From assembly GCA_947497185.1 (NCBI GenBank), contig CANMFL010000010.1, forward strand, positions 1-64,000: a stretch of 64,000 nt of DNA, read 5' to 3'. Below are positions 26,351 to 35,001 of the stretch, in pieces; position 1 is the stretch's first letter, and each line of letters starts with the position of its first letter. The notes under the pieces were generated by a model that did no database searches, was not told where the DNA came from, and saw nothing but the letters and a program-made list of their open reading frames with translations. The DNA is from an uncultured Paracoccaceae bacterium. Lineage in GTDB: Bacteria; Pseudomonadota; Alphaproteobacteria; Rhodobacterales; Rhodobacteraceae. A program made the translations under genes and the position numbers.

Positions 26351-26905
26351 ATGGTAAAGCTAACCAACGCAACTGATCAAAAAAGAGCCAAGCCATTGTC
26401 CCAATATCCGAGCAGTTTTGACAAAGACGCCCTTCTGAAATGTGCCGCAGGCGAATTATTCGGCCCCGGCAACGCGCAGCTTCCTGCGCCGCCCATGTTG
26501 ATGATGGACCGCATCACCGAAGTGTCCGCAGACGGCGGCGCACACGGCAAAGGTCACATCATCGCTGAATTCGATATCACGCCTGACCTGTGGTTCTTTG
26601 ACTGCCACTTTCCCGGCAACCCGATCATGCCCGGCTGTTTGGGCCTTGATGGTCTGTGGCAGCTGACTGGCTTTAACCTCGGCTGGCGCGGCTGGCTGGG
26701 TCGCGGTTATGCGCTGGGCGTTGGCGAAGTGAAACTGACAGGCATGGTGCGTCCTGAACGCAAGATGCTGACCTACAAGATCGACTTTACCAAAGCGATC
26801 CAAACGCGCCGCTTGACCATGGGCGTGGCCGACGGGATCGTCGAAGCCGACGGCGAAGTGATCTATCAGGTTAAAGACATGAAAGTCGCGTTGAGCGAGA
26901 GCTAA
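26351..26905 (+). CDS. fabA: 3-hydroxydecanoyl-ACP dehydratase/isomerase FabA
   Basis: FabA makes and isomerises trans-2-decenoyl-ACP, starting unsaturated fatty acid synthesis. The 184-aa protein has [16 protein letters not shown], then [20 protein letters not shown] with the active-site His, and a hot-dog helix. The first ATG gives a 13-residue leader before the conserved [11 protein letters not shown]; a TTG at 26396 would begin closer to the family start. fabB and fabI, usual partners in Rhodobacterales, are not downstream here. Confidence 0.93.
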   Translation: MVKLTNATDQKRAKPLSQYPSSFDKDALLKCAAGELFGPGNAQLPAPPMLMMDRITEVSADGGAHGKGHIIAEFDITPDLWFFDCHFPGNPIMPGCLGLDGLWQLTGFNLGWRGWLGRGYALGVGEVKLTGMVRPERKMLTYKIDFTKAIQTRRLTMGVADGIVEADGEVIYQVKDMKVALSES

Positions 26906-26916
26906 CGCACTGGAAT

Positions 26917-26940
26917 TGGCGGCCCAGACACGGGCCGCCA
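26917..26940 (+). terminator. Hairpin terminator after fabA
   Basis: TGGCGGCCC pairs perfectly with GGGCCGCCA around AGACAC, with TTTGCT after it. It lies between the convergent fabA and potC-like genes and may act in both directions. Confidence 0.75.
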
Positions 26941-26944
26941 TTTG

Positions 26945-27799
26945 CTATTCCTTGGACTTTTGGAACATCAGCGACATCAGGCCAAGAAGTGCTGAGACGA
27001 TAATCAGCAGTAATGACACCGCATTCAGCACAGGCGTCGAGCCTTGCTTGAGCTTATCGAACATTTCAATCGTCAGCGGTGAGTCCGACCCGACCAACAT
27101 CAGCGTCGTGTTAAAGTTCTCGAAACTCATCAGAACAGCCACCACCCCTGCCCCGACAATCGCGGGCATCAGGAACGGCAGTGTGATCTGACGGATCGCG
27201 CCCCATTTGCTTGCGCCGAGGTTCAGTGCGGCCTCTTCCAAGCTGGGGTCGAATTTTTGTAGCCTTGCCGAAATGACCAGCGTGGCGAAGGTTGTGATGA
27301 ACGAAAACTGGCCCAAGATCACAAGGATCAAACCGGGACGCAGCCCGTCAAACCACAGACCTGTCGCGTCCTCTAACGTGTTGGCGACAGAACTCGCGAA
27401 CACCAAGATCGAGATGCCTAAAATCACGCCCGGAATAATCAGCGGCAGCAGCATGAGGATATAAAGAAACCCTTTGCCGCGGAAATCATGCCGCACGAAT
27501 AGAAATGCGTTGCAGGTACCCACGGCCACCGACAGCGCCGAAACCCACATAGCCACAAAGGCCGATGTGCCAATCGCTCGGATGATGCTGCGTTCGTGGA
27601 ACACGCCGACGAACGGCGCTTCGGTGCCAAAGAACCACGCCATCGTGAAACCTTCCCATGGCAATGACGGGAAGACGCTGTTGTTGAACGCGAGCAGGCA
27701 AACGACGCTCAGCGGCAATGCAAGGTAGACGAAAAACAGCGTGACATAGGCCCGATAGGACCATTTGAGCGCGTTGGATTGGGGGACTGTTGGGATCAT
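26945..27799 (-). CDS. ABC transporter permease (PotC-like)
   Basis: This is an inner-membrane permease of 284 aa with six membrane helices of the spermidine/putrescine PotC type. The EAA loop reads EEAALNLGASKWGAIRQITLPFLMP. Its ATG is two bases past the potB-like stop (TAACATG), and it is the last gene of the ABC cluster. I chose the ATG at 27799; upstream extensions overlap the previous gene and look non-homologous. Confidence 0.9.
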   Translation of the reverse strand: MIPTVPQSNALKWSYRAYVTLFFVYLALPLSVVCLLAFNNSVFPSLPWEGFTMAWFFGTEAPFVGVFHERSIIRAIGTSAFVAMWVSALSVAVGTCNAFLFVRHDFRGKGFLYILMLLPLIIPGVILGISILVFASSVANTLEDATGLWFDGLRPGLILVILGQFSFITTFATLVISARLQKFDPSLEEAALNLGASKWGAIRQITLPFLMPAIVGAGVVAVLMSFENFNTTLMLVGSDSPLTIEMFDKLKQGSTPVLNAVSLLLIIVSALLGLMSLMFQKSKE

Positions 27800-27800
27800 G

Positions 27801-28664
27801 TTACCGCCCCATCGTGTTGGAAAGAGATTGCCGCGACAGCTTGAGCCCGATGAAGACGACAGCGGAAGACAGGCCCAGCAGAAGGAACCCGAAAGCGGAC
27901 CCAAGTTCCCAGTTAAAGCGGGTGATGAACTGCGTATAGATCAGCCCCGTGAACCACAGGCTGTCTTTACCACCTAGCAGGATCGGCGTCAGATAGTTAC
28001 CCAGCGATAGCATAAACACCACAATACACCCCGACACGATACCCGGCATGGCGTGCGGAATGACGATTTCGCGCAAGATCGACGTGCCCGTACCGCCAAG
28101 GTCATAACCCGCCTCGATCAAGCTATCGTCGAGACTGTCCAGCGTCGTTACCAAAGGCACAATCATAAACAGGATCGACGTATAAACGAGGCCCACGAGG
28201 ATCGCGGCATCGTTATATAGGAACTCGATGGGGCTATCTATCGCGCCGATGTAGAGCAAGAAATTCGACAGCACGCCGGTTTCGCGCAACAGGATCATCC
28301 AACCGTATGTGCGGACCAACTCGGATACCCAGAACGGGATCAGGCACATCAAAAACAATGTGGTTTTCGTGCGGCCGCGCGTTAATTTCGCGATGTAATA
28401 CGCGATGGGAAACCCGAGGACCAAGGTCAGTGCCGTGGTCAGGATCGACATGAATGCAGTGCGCGCAAAGGTCCGCCAATACAGCGGTTCATTGAAGAAA
28501 ACCGCGTAGTTTCCGAAACCCGTCTCGTATTCGCGCACGCCGACTTTTTCGCTCATTGATACTGCAAACAAACCGATGTGCGGCAGGATGATCAACGTGA
28601 CCAGCCACAATATTAAGGGCGACAACAGCAGGTAAAACCCGAGCTTTGATTTATCCGACACCAT
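27801..28664 (-). CDS. ABC transporter permease (PotB-like)
   Basis: This is the first permease of the cluster, 287 aa, with six membrane helices and an EAA-type loop (IEAGYDLGGTGTSILREIVIPHAMPG). The N-terminus begins just after an open segment, and I chose the ATG at 28664, which starts directly before the first hydrophobic run. It pairs with the PotC-like permease. The gap to the ATPase gene is one base. Confidence 0.9.
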   Translation of the reverse strand: MVSDKSKLGFYLLLSPLILWLVTLIILPHIGLFAVSMSEKVGVREYETGFGNYAVFFNEPLYWRTFARTAFMSILTTALTLVLGFPIAYYIAKLTRGRTKTTLFLMCLIPFWVSELVRTYGWMILLRETGVLSNFLLYIGAIDSPIEFLYNDAAILVGLVYTSILFMIVPLVTTLDSLDDSLIEAGYDLGGTGTSILREIVIPHAMPGIVSGCIVVFMLSLGNYLTPILLGGKDSLWFTGLIYTQFITRFNWELGSAFGFLLLGLSSAVVFIGLKLSRQSLSNTMGR

Positions 28665-28665
28665 G

Positions 28666-29769
28666 CTATTCACCCGCCGGAAAACAACGGGCTTGGGCGG
28701 GGTCCCATTGCGCATAAACCGTGTCGCTCTTGTTCAAGCCAAGGAACGCACCTGTTTGAGGCAGGGCCACGTTCATCGTCTCGCCCGAAGTCGCGTCACG
28801 CAGAATGGCGAGACTGTTCGCGCCGTTGAACAACACACTGTCCACGGTGCGTTCACTGGCATTACGTCCGCCAGTTGCGTCAGGTTTGGTCAGCGATAGC
28901 TGGATTGCTTCGGGGCGCACGTAGATTTGCGCCTGTCCGCCAACCTCTGGGCGTTGCTGCGTCGCGCGCCCGTGTAAGGCCACGCCGCCGTCAGTCACAA
29001 TCGCAACAATCTCGCCGTCAACGGATGTTACCTTGCCTTCAAACCGGTTCGCGTCACCGACAAACCCCGCGACAAAGGCATTCGCAGGTTCAAAATACAG
29101 GTCTTTTGCGGTGCCGATCTGATCGAAACGACCCTTGTTCATCACGGCGATGTTGTCGCTCATGACCAACGCTTCGGATTGGTCGTGGGTGATGTATACA
29201 AAGGTGGTGTTGAATTCGGCTTGCAGCGATTTCAACTCGATTTTCATGTGCTCGCGTAGTTTGAGGTCCAACGCCCCTAGCGGTTCATCCAACAGCAAAA
29301 CGTCGGGTTCCAGCACCATGCAGCGTGCAATCGCGACCCGTTGTTTCTGGCCACCCGATAGCTGATCCACGCGCCGTCCTTCGATCCCCGGCAGGCCGAC
29401 ACGTTCCAGCACACGCTTCACGCGGGTTGTGATTTCGGATTTATTCACGCCGCGCTGCCGCAGGCCGAAGCCGATGTTTTCCCCAATATTCATCATCGGG
29501 AACAACGCGAGGTGCTGGAAAACCATCGACACTGGGCGCTTGTTTGGCCCCACACCAATCATGGATTTTCCCTTGATCAGCAGATCGCCAGAGGTCGGGA
29601 ATTGAAACCCCGCAATCATCCGCAGCAATGTTGTTTTACCGCAGCCAGATGGCCCGAGGATTGAAAAGAACGATCCTTGCGGGACGTCAAAACTGACTTG
29701 ATCGACCGCCTTAAAGTCCTTGAAATTCTTGGTTAGGTCTTTGCATTCAAGGTCAGGTGTCGCGGTCAT
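28666..29769 (-). CDS. ABC transporter ATP-binding protein (PotA-like)
   Basis: This is the ATPase of the polyamine-type importer, 367 aa. Walker A is GPSGCGKTTLL, the signature LSGGQKQRVAIA and Walker B VLLLDEPLGALD. A C-terminal TOBE domain of about 100 residues follows (VGGQAQIYVRPEAIQLS). The order ATPase, permease, permease follows the binding protein gene. A hairpin lies between it and the binding protein gene. Confidence 0.93.
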   Translation of the reverse strand: MTATPDLECKDLTKNFKDFKAVDQVSFDVPQGSFFSILGPSGCGKTTLLRMIAGFQFPTSGDLLIKGKSMIGVGPNKRPVSMVFQHLALFPMMNIGENIGFGLRQRGVNKSEITTRVKRVLERVGLPGIEGRRVDQLSGGQKQRVAIARCMVLEPDVLLLDEPLGALDLKLREHMKIELKSLQAEFNTTFVYITHDQSEALVMSDNIAVMNKGRFDQIGTAKDLYFEPANAFVAGFVGDANRFEGKVTSVDGEIVAIVTDGGVALHGRATQQRPEVGGQAQIYVRPEAIQLSLTKPDATGGRNASERTVDSVLFNGANSLAILRDATSGETMNVALPQTGAFLGLNKSDTVYAQWDPAQARCFPAGE

Positions 29770-29790
29770 ATCGTCTCACTTTCTAAGGAA

Positions 29791-29817
29791 AAAGAGGGCA
29801 CATTTTGCGCCCTCTTT
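29791..29817 (-). promoter_or_regulatory. Stem-loop between binding protein and ATPase genes
   Basis: AAAGAGGGC pairs perfectly with GCCCTCTTT around a nine-base loop, then TT on the minus strand. It lies 17 nt past the binding protein gene stop. The layout suggests partial termination or 3' end protection, so that the binding protein is made in excess of the membrane parts. Confidence 0.75.
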
Positions 29818-29833
29818 CATCGTTAATCGTCGT

Positions 29834-30895
29834 TTAGTTTGCAGCGTTGATCCGGTCGAGCGTCGCACCTTCGAGCATTTCCAGACCTGCAGGCACTGGT
29901 GGATACCATTTGATGTTGTCGATCGCAGCTTGATCAAAGCTGGCCTGATAGCGTGCTTTCAGGTTCGCATCGACGCCTTCGTCGCCACCCACAGACGCGG
30001 TGAAGTTACCCGCAGTGTTGGTGATCATCGCAGCCACGTCAGGGCGCATCACAAAGTTGATCCAGTCGTAAGCCGCATCATCCGCGCGACCACGCGCAGG
30101 CAGAACGAATGTGTCGATCCAGCCAAGCGCGCCGGATGCAGGCGCCACAAATGTGATGTCCGCGTTGTCAGCGTTCAATTGCCAACCGCCAGTGTCCCAC
30201 GCCATGGATGCCACAACTTCGCCAGAGCGCAGAAGGTTCTGGATTTCGTCGCCGCCGTCCCAGTAGGTTTTGACGTTGGCTTTACAGGCTGTCAGTGTTT
30301 CTTCGACTTGCGCGAGGATGTCCTGATATGCCGCTTCGTCGCCGTAGGCTGCAAACGGGTCAAGACCCATCGCAAAGCCGAAGCCGATCAGCGTTGGACG
30401 CTTCAGGCGGTAGGATACCTTGCCCGCGTAGGCGTCGCTACACAGGTCGGTATAATCAACTACGTCGCCAGCCTCGGCTGTGTTCACAACCAGACCGCTG
30501 GTGCCCCAAACGTGTGGCAGGCCGAAAACTTCGCCGTCGAATGTCGTGTTGCTGGCTGTCGCGTCCAACATGGATGGGATGAATTGTGCGGCTTCTACGC
30601 GGTCCATGTCGATGGGTTTGTAGATGCCGAATTCTTCCTGCGCGGATGTGATCCGGTCTTGGCTCGGCTGGGCAAGGTCAAAGCCGCCGCCGTTCGTCGC
30701 CCGCAATTTGGCGATCATCTCTTCGTTGTTTGATGTCGTAACTTCAACAGTGTGGCCTGTTTCTTCTTCGAACATCGCGATGACGTCGTCTGGTGCGTAG
30801 CCGCCCCATGTCAGCAAGCGCAGCGTTTCAGCGGATACTGACGTGGCCGAAATCGCGGCGATCAGCGCTGTCGTTGAGACTATTCCAAGTTTCAT
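29834..30895 (-). CDS. Polyamine-type periplasmic binding protein (PotD/PotF-like)
   Basis: This is a 353-aa exported solute-binding protein. A Sec signal peptide ends near SVSAETLRLLTWGGYA, and the mature part has the PotD/PotF features: EEETGHTVEVTTSNNEEMIAKLR, DGEVFGLPHVWGTSGLVVN and SMAWDTGGWQLNADN. The ligand could be putrescine, spermidine or another small amine; binding-site residues cannot be assigned from sequence alone. I chose the ATG at 30895, with TGGAAT upstream. It heads the ABC operon. Confidence 0.9.
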   Translation of the reverse strand: MKLGIVSTTALIAAISATSVSAETLRLLTWGGYAPDDVIAMFEEETGHTVEVTTSNNEEMIAKLRATNGGGFDLAQPSQDRITSAQEEFGIYKPIDMDRVEAAQFIPSMLDATASNTTFDGEVFGLPHVWGTSGLVVNTAEAGDVVDYTDLCSDAYAGKVSYRLKRPTLIGFGFAMGLDPFAAYGDEAAYQDILAQVEETLTACKANVKTYWDGGDEIQNLLRSGEVVASMAWDTGGWQLNADNADITFVAPASGALGWIDTFVLPARGRADDAAYDWINFVMRPDVAAMITNTAGNFTASVGGDEGVDANLKARYQASFDQAAIDNIKWYPPVPAGLEMLEGATLDRINAAN

Positions 30896-30983
30896 ATTAA
30901 ATTCCATTCATGCGAGTTGTGATAACCCAATTAGGGCGATCAGGGTGACAAGAGTCCATAGGCTTGCATTGTAAAAGGCGTGT

Positions 30984-31022
30984 AACAAAGGGCGGACTCT
31001 CAAAATAAAACCGCCCCTTGTT
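30984..31022 (-). terminator. Hairpin between alcohol dehydrogenase and ABC operons
   Basis: AACAAAGGGCGG (30984-30995) pairs with CCGCCCCTTGTT (31011-31022) with one mismatch. It lies 24 nt after the dehydrogenase stop. The U-tract is weak, so this could be a partial terminator, letting the ABC genes be read from the same transcript. Confidence 0.6.
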
Positions 31023-31045
31023 GGAAATAATTATCTTCTAACTTT

Positions 31046-32191
31046 TCAAAGACTGGCCAAAATTAGTGCTTTTGTATTCTCTTTTGTCATCTCGACAGGA
31101 TTGCCACCTGTGCTTGGGTCCGCCAGCGCACCCGCAACAATACGGTCAATGTCGGGGTCTTTGACGCCAAGTTCGGTCAGTGTTTTCGGAATACCTAGCG
31201 ATGCATTCAACTCATCCACATAGGCGCAGAACCCGTCAAATCCGCCGTCGATGCCGAGATAGTTCGCAGCTTGCGTGATGACACCCGTGATCGCGGGTTT
31301 GTTGAATTGCAGCACGGCGGGCATGCAAACCGCATTCGTCGTGCCGTGGTGTGTGTGGTGCATCGCGCCGATTGGATGCGACAACGCGTGGATTGCGCCA
31401 AGCCCCTTTTGGAACGCAGTCGCCCCCATTGCCGCAGCCGACATCATATGCGCGCGCGCTTCGATATCGGTGCCGTCAGCGTAGGCGCGTGGCAGGTATT
31501 CTTTTACCAAACGCATCCCTTCCAACGCCATGCCCTGCGACATCGGGTGGTAATGCGGCGAACAGAACGCTTCGACGCAATGCGCGAACGCATCCAGTCC
31601 GGTGCCTGCGGTGATGAATTTCGGCATGCCAACGGTCAGTTCTGGATCACAGATCACGACGGCTGGCAGGAATTTCGGGTGAAAGATGATCTTTTTCTCT
31701 TGGGTTTCGGAATTGGTGATGACCGACGCGCGGCCCACTTCTGATCCGGTCCCAGCCGTTGTTGGCACGGCCACAATCGGCGCGATGGCGTCAGCATCGG
31801 CGCGGGTCCACCAGTCGCCGATGTCCTCAAAATCCCACAGCGGGCGGGTCTGCCCTGCAAGAAACGCAACCAGCTTGCCCAGATCAAGACCAGAGCCGCC
31901 GCCAAACGCGATCACACCGTCATGCCCGCCAGCCTGATAGGCCGCGACACCCGCTTCGGCGTTTTTCTCGTTCGGGTTCGGGTCCACATCGGCAAAGATC
32001 GCACGACCAAGACCAGCAGCCTCAAGCAAGTCGAGCGTGCCAGTTGTGATCGCCATATCAGCAAGGCCACGATCCGTAATCAACAGCGGTTTTTTGATGC
32101 CAGCGACAGCGCAGGCGTCGGCGATTTCAGCAATGCGGCCAGCGCCGAAACGAATGGCAGTCGGGTAAGACCAATTTGCGGTGATGCTCAT
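31046..32191 (-). CDS. Iron-containing alcohol dehydrogenase
   Basis: This is a 381-aa group-III (Fe) alcohol dehydrogenase. The N-terminal NAD-binding domain has IAFGGGSGLDLGK, and the metal site is TGLDAFAHCVEAF (Asp, His) plus HALSHPIGAMHHTHHG (two His). The natural alcohol is not visible from the sequence. It follows the aldehyde dehydrogenase by four bases and the ligase, and so probably oxidises the alcohol group of the ligase product. See the findings. Confidence 0.9.
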   Translation of the reverse strand: MSITANWSYPTAIRFGAGRIAEIADACAVAGIKKPLLITDRGLADMAITTGTLDLLEAAGLGRAIFADVDPNPNEKNAEAGVAAYQAGGHDGVIAFGGGSGLDLGKLVAFLAGQTRPLWDFEDIGDWWTRADADAIAPIVAVPTTAGTGSEVGRASVITNSETQEKKIIFHPKFLPAVVICDPELTVGMPKFITAGTGLDAFAHCVEAFCSPHYHPMSQGMALEGMRLVKEYLPRAYADGTDIEARAHMMSAAAMGATAFQKGLGAIHALSHPIGAMHHTHHGTTNAVCMPAVLQFNKPAITGVITQAANYLGIDGGFDGFCAYVDELNASLGIPKTLTELGVKDPDIDRIVAGALADPSTGGNPVEMTKENTKALILASL

Positions 32192-32195
32192 TTTA

Positions 32196-33569
32196 TTAAG
32201 CCTTCTTAAGGTGGTACGATTTTGGACGTGTCAGGTTGTGGTAGCCGATAACAGACAATCCACCACCGCGTCCGGTGTCTTTGCAGCCAGTCCAGCACAG
32301 GCCCGGATCAAGATAGTCGGCGCGGTTCATAAACACGGTACCGGTTTCGATCTGGTCAGCAATTGCTTCGGCGCGATCCGCGTCTTGGGTCCACAATGAT
32401 GCGGTCAGGCCAAAGTCGCTATCGTTCATCAGCGCGATTGCCTCGGCGTCGTCTTTGACGGACATAATACCGACAACGGGACCAAAGCTTTCTTCGCGCA
32501 TGACGCGCATGTCGTGGGTCACGTTGGTCAGGATTTGCGGCATCAGATACGCGCCACCGTCCTCCGGGAATTTCGCCGCGTCGATGTGGGCTTTGGCCCC
32601 TGCCGCGATTGCCTCTGCGGTTTGACTGCGCACTTCGTCCGCGAAACGCACATGCGCCATCGGGCCAAGCGTCGTTTCCGGCTCTAATGGGTTGCCCAAT
32701 TTGTAGCCGTTCACAATCGCCACGGCCTTGTCGACAAAGGCGTCGAACAGGCTTTCGTGCACATAAATCCGCTCAATCCCGCAGCAGCATTGGCCGGAAT
32801 TGAACATCGCGCCGTCAATCAACGTGTCCACAGCCGCATCCAAGTTCGCGTCTTCCATGACGTAACCGGGGTCTTTGCCGCCCAACTCTAGCCCGATGCC
32901 CGTGAACGTGCCGCTGGCCGCTGCTTCCATCGCTTTGCCGCCACCGACAGAGCCGGTGAAATTCACGAAACCGAAGGTGCGTTGCGCGATCAAATCGGCG
33001 GTGGTTTTGTGGTCAAGAAACACGTTCTGGAAAACGTCCTCGGGGATGCCAACGGAATGGAACGCCTGCGCCAGACGTTCGCCCACCAACAGCGTTTGCG
33101 AGGCATGTTTCAGCATCACTGCATTGCCTGCGATCAATGCGGGGGCCACGGTGTTAATCGCTGTCATATAAGGATAATTCCAAGGGGCCACGACCAGAAC
33201 AACGCCGTGCGGCACACGTTTGATCACGCGCTTAAACGCATCGCTATCCTCGACCACAATCGGGGCAAGCGCGTCTTGCGCGATCTCGGCCATGTAGCTG
33301 GCGCGTTCATTAAAGCCGCCAAATTCGCCGCCGTAACGGACAGGGCGGCCCATCTGCCACGCGATCTCTGGCACGATTTCGTCGTTCATTGCGCCCACGG
33401 CGGCGACGCCTGCTTGCACCAGTGCGATACGCTCGGCCAATGGACGCGCGGCCCATGCGGTTTGGGCTGTTTTGGCACGCGCGGCCGCGTCAACAGCGGC
33501 GTCCGTGGACAGCGTTTCACGGGTTGCATAAACTGACCCGTCGATGGGCGAGATACAGGTGATAGTCAT
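32196..33569 (-). CDS. NAD(P)-dependent aldehyde dehydrogenase
   Basis: This is a 457-aa aldehyde dehydrogenase. The cofactor site shows FTGSVGGGKAM, the catalytic Glu in LELGGKDPG, and the catalytic Cys in FNSGQCCCGIERIYV. The position between the ligase and the alcohol dehydrogenase suggests oxidation of a gamma-glutamyl aminoaldehyde. The precise substrate is not known. Confidence 0.92.
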   Translation of the reverse strand: MTITCISPIDGSVYATRETLSTDAAVDAAARAKTAQTAWAARPLAERIALVQAGVAAVGAMNDEIVPEIAWQMGRPVRYGGEFGGFNERASYMAEIAQDALAPIVVEDSDAFKRVIKRVPHGVVLVVAPWNYPYMTAINTVAPALIAGNAVMLKHASQTLLVGERLAQAFHSVGIPEDVFQNVFLDHKTTADLIAQRTFGFVNFTGSVGGGKAMEAAASGTFTGIGLELGGKDPGYVMEDANLDAAVDTLIDGAMFNSGQCCCGIERIYVHESLFDAFVDKAVAIVNGYKLGNPLEPETTLGPMAHVRFADEVRSQTAEAIAAGAKAHIDAAKFPEDGGAYLMPQILTNVTHDMRVMREESFGPVVGIMSVKDDAEAIALMNDSDFGLTASLWTQDADRAEAIADQIETGTVFMNRADYLDPGLCWTGCKDTGRGGGLSVIGYHNLTRPKSYHLKKA

Positions 33570-33575
33570 TTTCGG

Positions 33576-34940
33576 TTAGGCCCTTTCAAAGCCGCGTGCG
33601 ATTTCCCAATCGGTCACGGTGCGGTCAAATTCTTCTTGTTCCCATTCGGCGGCGCGGGTGTAATGGTCAACTACATCATCGCCCAAAGCGTCACGCAAAA
33701 ACGCAGAGTTCCGCAAGGTCAGCGTGGCGGCGCGTAGCGTTTGCGGGATGTCGGCCGCTTTTGCGTCTGCGTAAACGTCGCCTGCGGTTTGCGGTGGCAG
33801 CTCTAGCTTGTCTTCGATGCCTTTGATCCCCGCCGCGAGCATCACAGCTTGCGCTAGATACGGGTTCAAATCTGATCCACCAATCCGGCATTCCACGCGC
33901 ACACCTTTGGTGTTTTCGCCGCACAGCCGAAAGCCCGCTGTACGGTTATCCACGGACCAAACCGTCTTGGTTGGTGCAAACGTGCCTTTGGCGAAACGTT
34001 TGTAGCTATTGATATATGGGGCCAGAAAGTAGGTATAATCAGGTGCGTATTTGATAAGCCCCGCCATGTAGTGCGCCATCAATGCGGACATGCCATGCTT
34101 TGCGGACTTGTCGAAAAACGCAGCCTCGCCGTCCTTCCAAAGCGACTGATGCACGTGGCTGGATGATCCAACGCGGTCCTTGTGCCACTTGGGCAGGAAC
34201 GTCGCAGAACGGCCCTGTTGCCATGCGATTTCCTTGATCGCGTGTTTTGCAATCGAATGATAATCAGCGCAATCCAAAGCGGGCGAATAGCGGATGTTCA
34301 GCTCTTCCTGTCCTGCTTCGGCTTCGCCTTTTGAATTTTCAATCGGCAGCCCAGCCGCGAAAAGGTGGTTGCGGATTGGTCGCATCACGCCCTCTTCTTT
34401 GGTGGTCTGAAAAATGTGGTAATCCTCATTATAGCCACTGATCGGCGTCAGGTCCGTGAAGCCGCTCTTGCGGATGTCATCGAGACTTTTCTCGAACAAA
34501 AAGAATTCCAATTCCGTCGCCATTTTCGCTTCAAGGCCCAGCGCCTCAAGGCGTGCGATCTGCTTTTTCAGGATTGCGCGGGGCGAATGCGGCACAGGCA
34601 AATGGTCGTGGTGATCCAGCACATCACAAAGCACCATTGCAGTACCTTCAAGCCATGTCACAGGCCGGATCGTGTCCAGATCAGGCTTCATCACATAGTC
34701 GCCATAGCCCGTCTCCCAACTGGTCGATGCGAAACCTTCGGGCGTGGCCATTTCCAGATCGGTGGCCAGCAGGTAATTGCAGCAATGGGTCTCGTTGAAC
34801 GAGGTCTCAACAAAATTCACCGCATGGAACCGCTTGCCCATCAAGCGTCCCTGCATATCCACAAAACACGCGAGGACGGTGTCGATTGATCCATCGGCGA
34901 CGCGGGCTTTGAGATCATCAAATGTCATTGGTCCGGGCAT
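33576..34940 (-). CDS. Glutamine-synthetase-family ligase (gamma-glutamyl-amine type likely)
   Basis: This is a 454-aa protein of the glutamine synthetase fold: TELEFFLFEKSLDD, QEELNIRYSPALDCAD, and the ATP/amine loop GSSSHVHQSLW, then FAPTKTVWSVDNRTAGFR and RVECRIGGSDLNPYLA. It resembles the group of gamma-glutamylputrescine/ethanolamide-type ligases more than GlnA, and no adenylylation Tyr motif is clear. In the cluster it would attach glutamate to an amine and thereby start its breakdown. An independent glutamine synthetase role is less likely given the neighbours. Confidence 0.88.
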   Translation of the reverse strand: MPGPMTFDDLKARVADGSIDTVLACFVDMQGRLMGKRFHAVNFVETSFNETHCCNYLLATDLEMATPEGFASTSWETGYGDYVMKPDLDTIRPVTWLEGTAMVLCDVLDHHDHLPVPHSPRAILKKQIARLEALGLEAKMATELEFFLFEKSLDDIRKSGFTDLTPISGYNEDYHIFQTTKEEGVMRPIRNHLFAAGLPIENSKGEAEAGQEELNIRYSPALDCADYHSIAKHAIKEIAWQQGRSATFLPKWHKDRVGSSSHVHQSLWKDGEAAFFDKSAKHGMSALMAHYMAGLIKYAPDYTYFLAPYINSYKRFAKGTFAPTKTVWSVDNRTAGFRLCGENTKGVRVECRIGGSDLNPYLAQAVMLAAGIKGIEDKLELPPQTAGDVYADAKAADIPQTLRAATLTLRNSAFLRDALGDDVVDHYTRAAEWEQEEFDRTVTDWEIARGFERA

Positions 34941-34963
34941 GGTATTTTCTTTCTGTCAGGATG

Positions 34964-34988
34964 CTGGGGCAACCATTGGCCGCCCCAG
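34964..34988 (-). promoter_or_regulatory. Stem-loop between the TRAP binding protein and ligase genes
   Basis: CTGGGGC pairs perfectly with GCCCCAG. It lies 13 nt after the binding protein stop, 23 nt before the ligase ATG. No U-tract, so more an mRNA-stabilising or processing element than a terminator. Confidence 0.6.
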
Positions 34989-35001
34989 AAGATGTGTCAA
35001 A

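Noticed and set aside
29720-30733. A 337-codon open frame on the plus strand
   Set aside because: It is antisense to the polyamine-type binding protein gene, has no binding site, and its product has no domain and an odd Arg/His/Cys/Val-rich composition.
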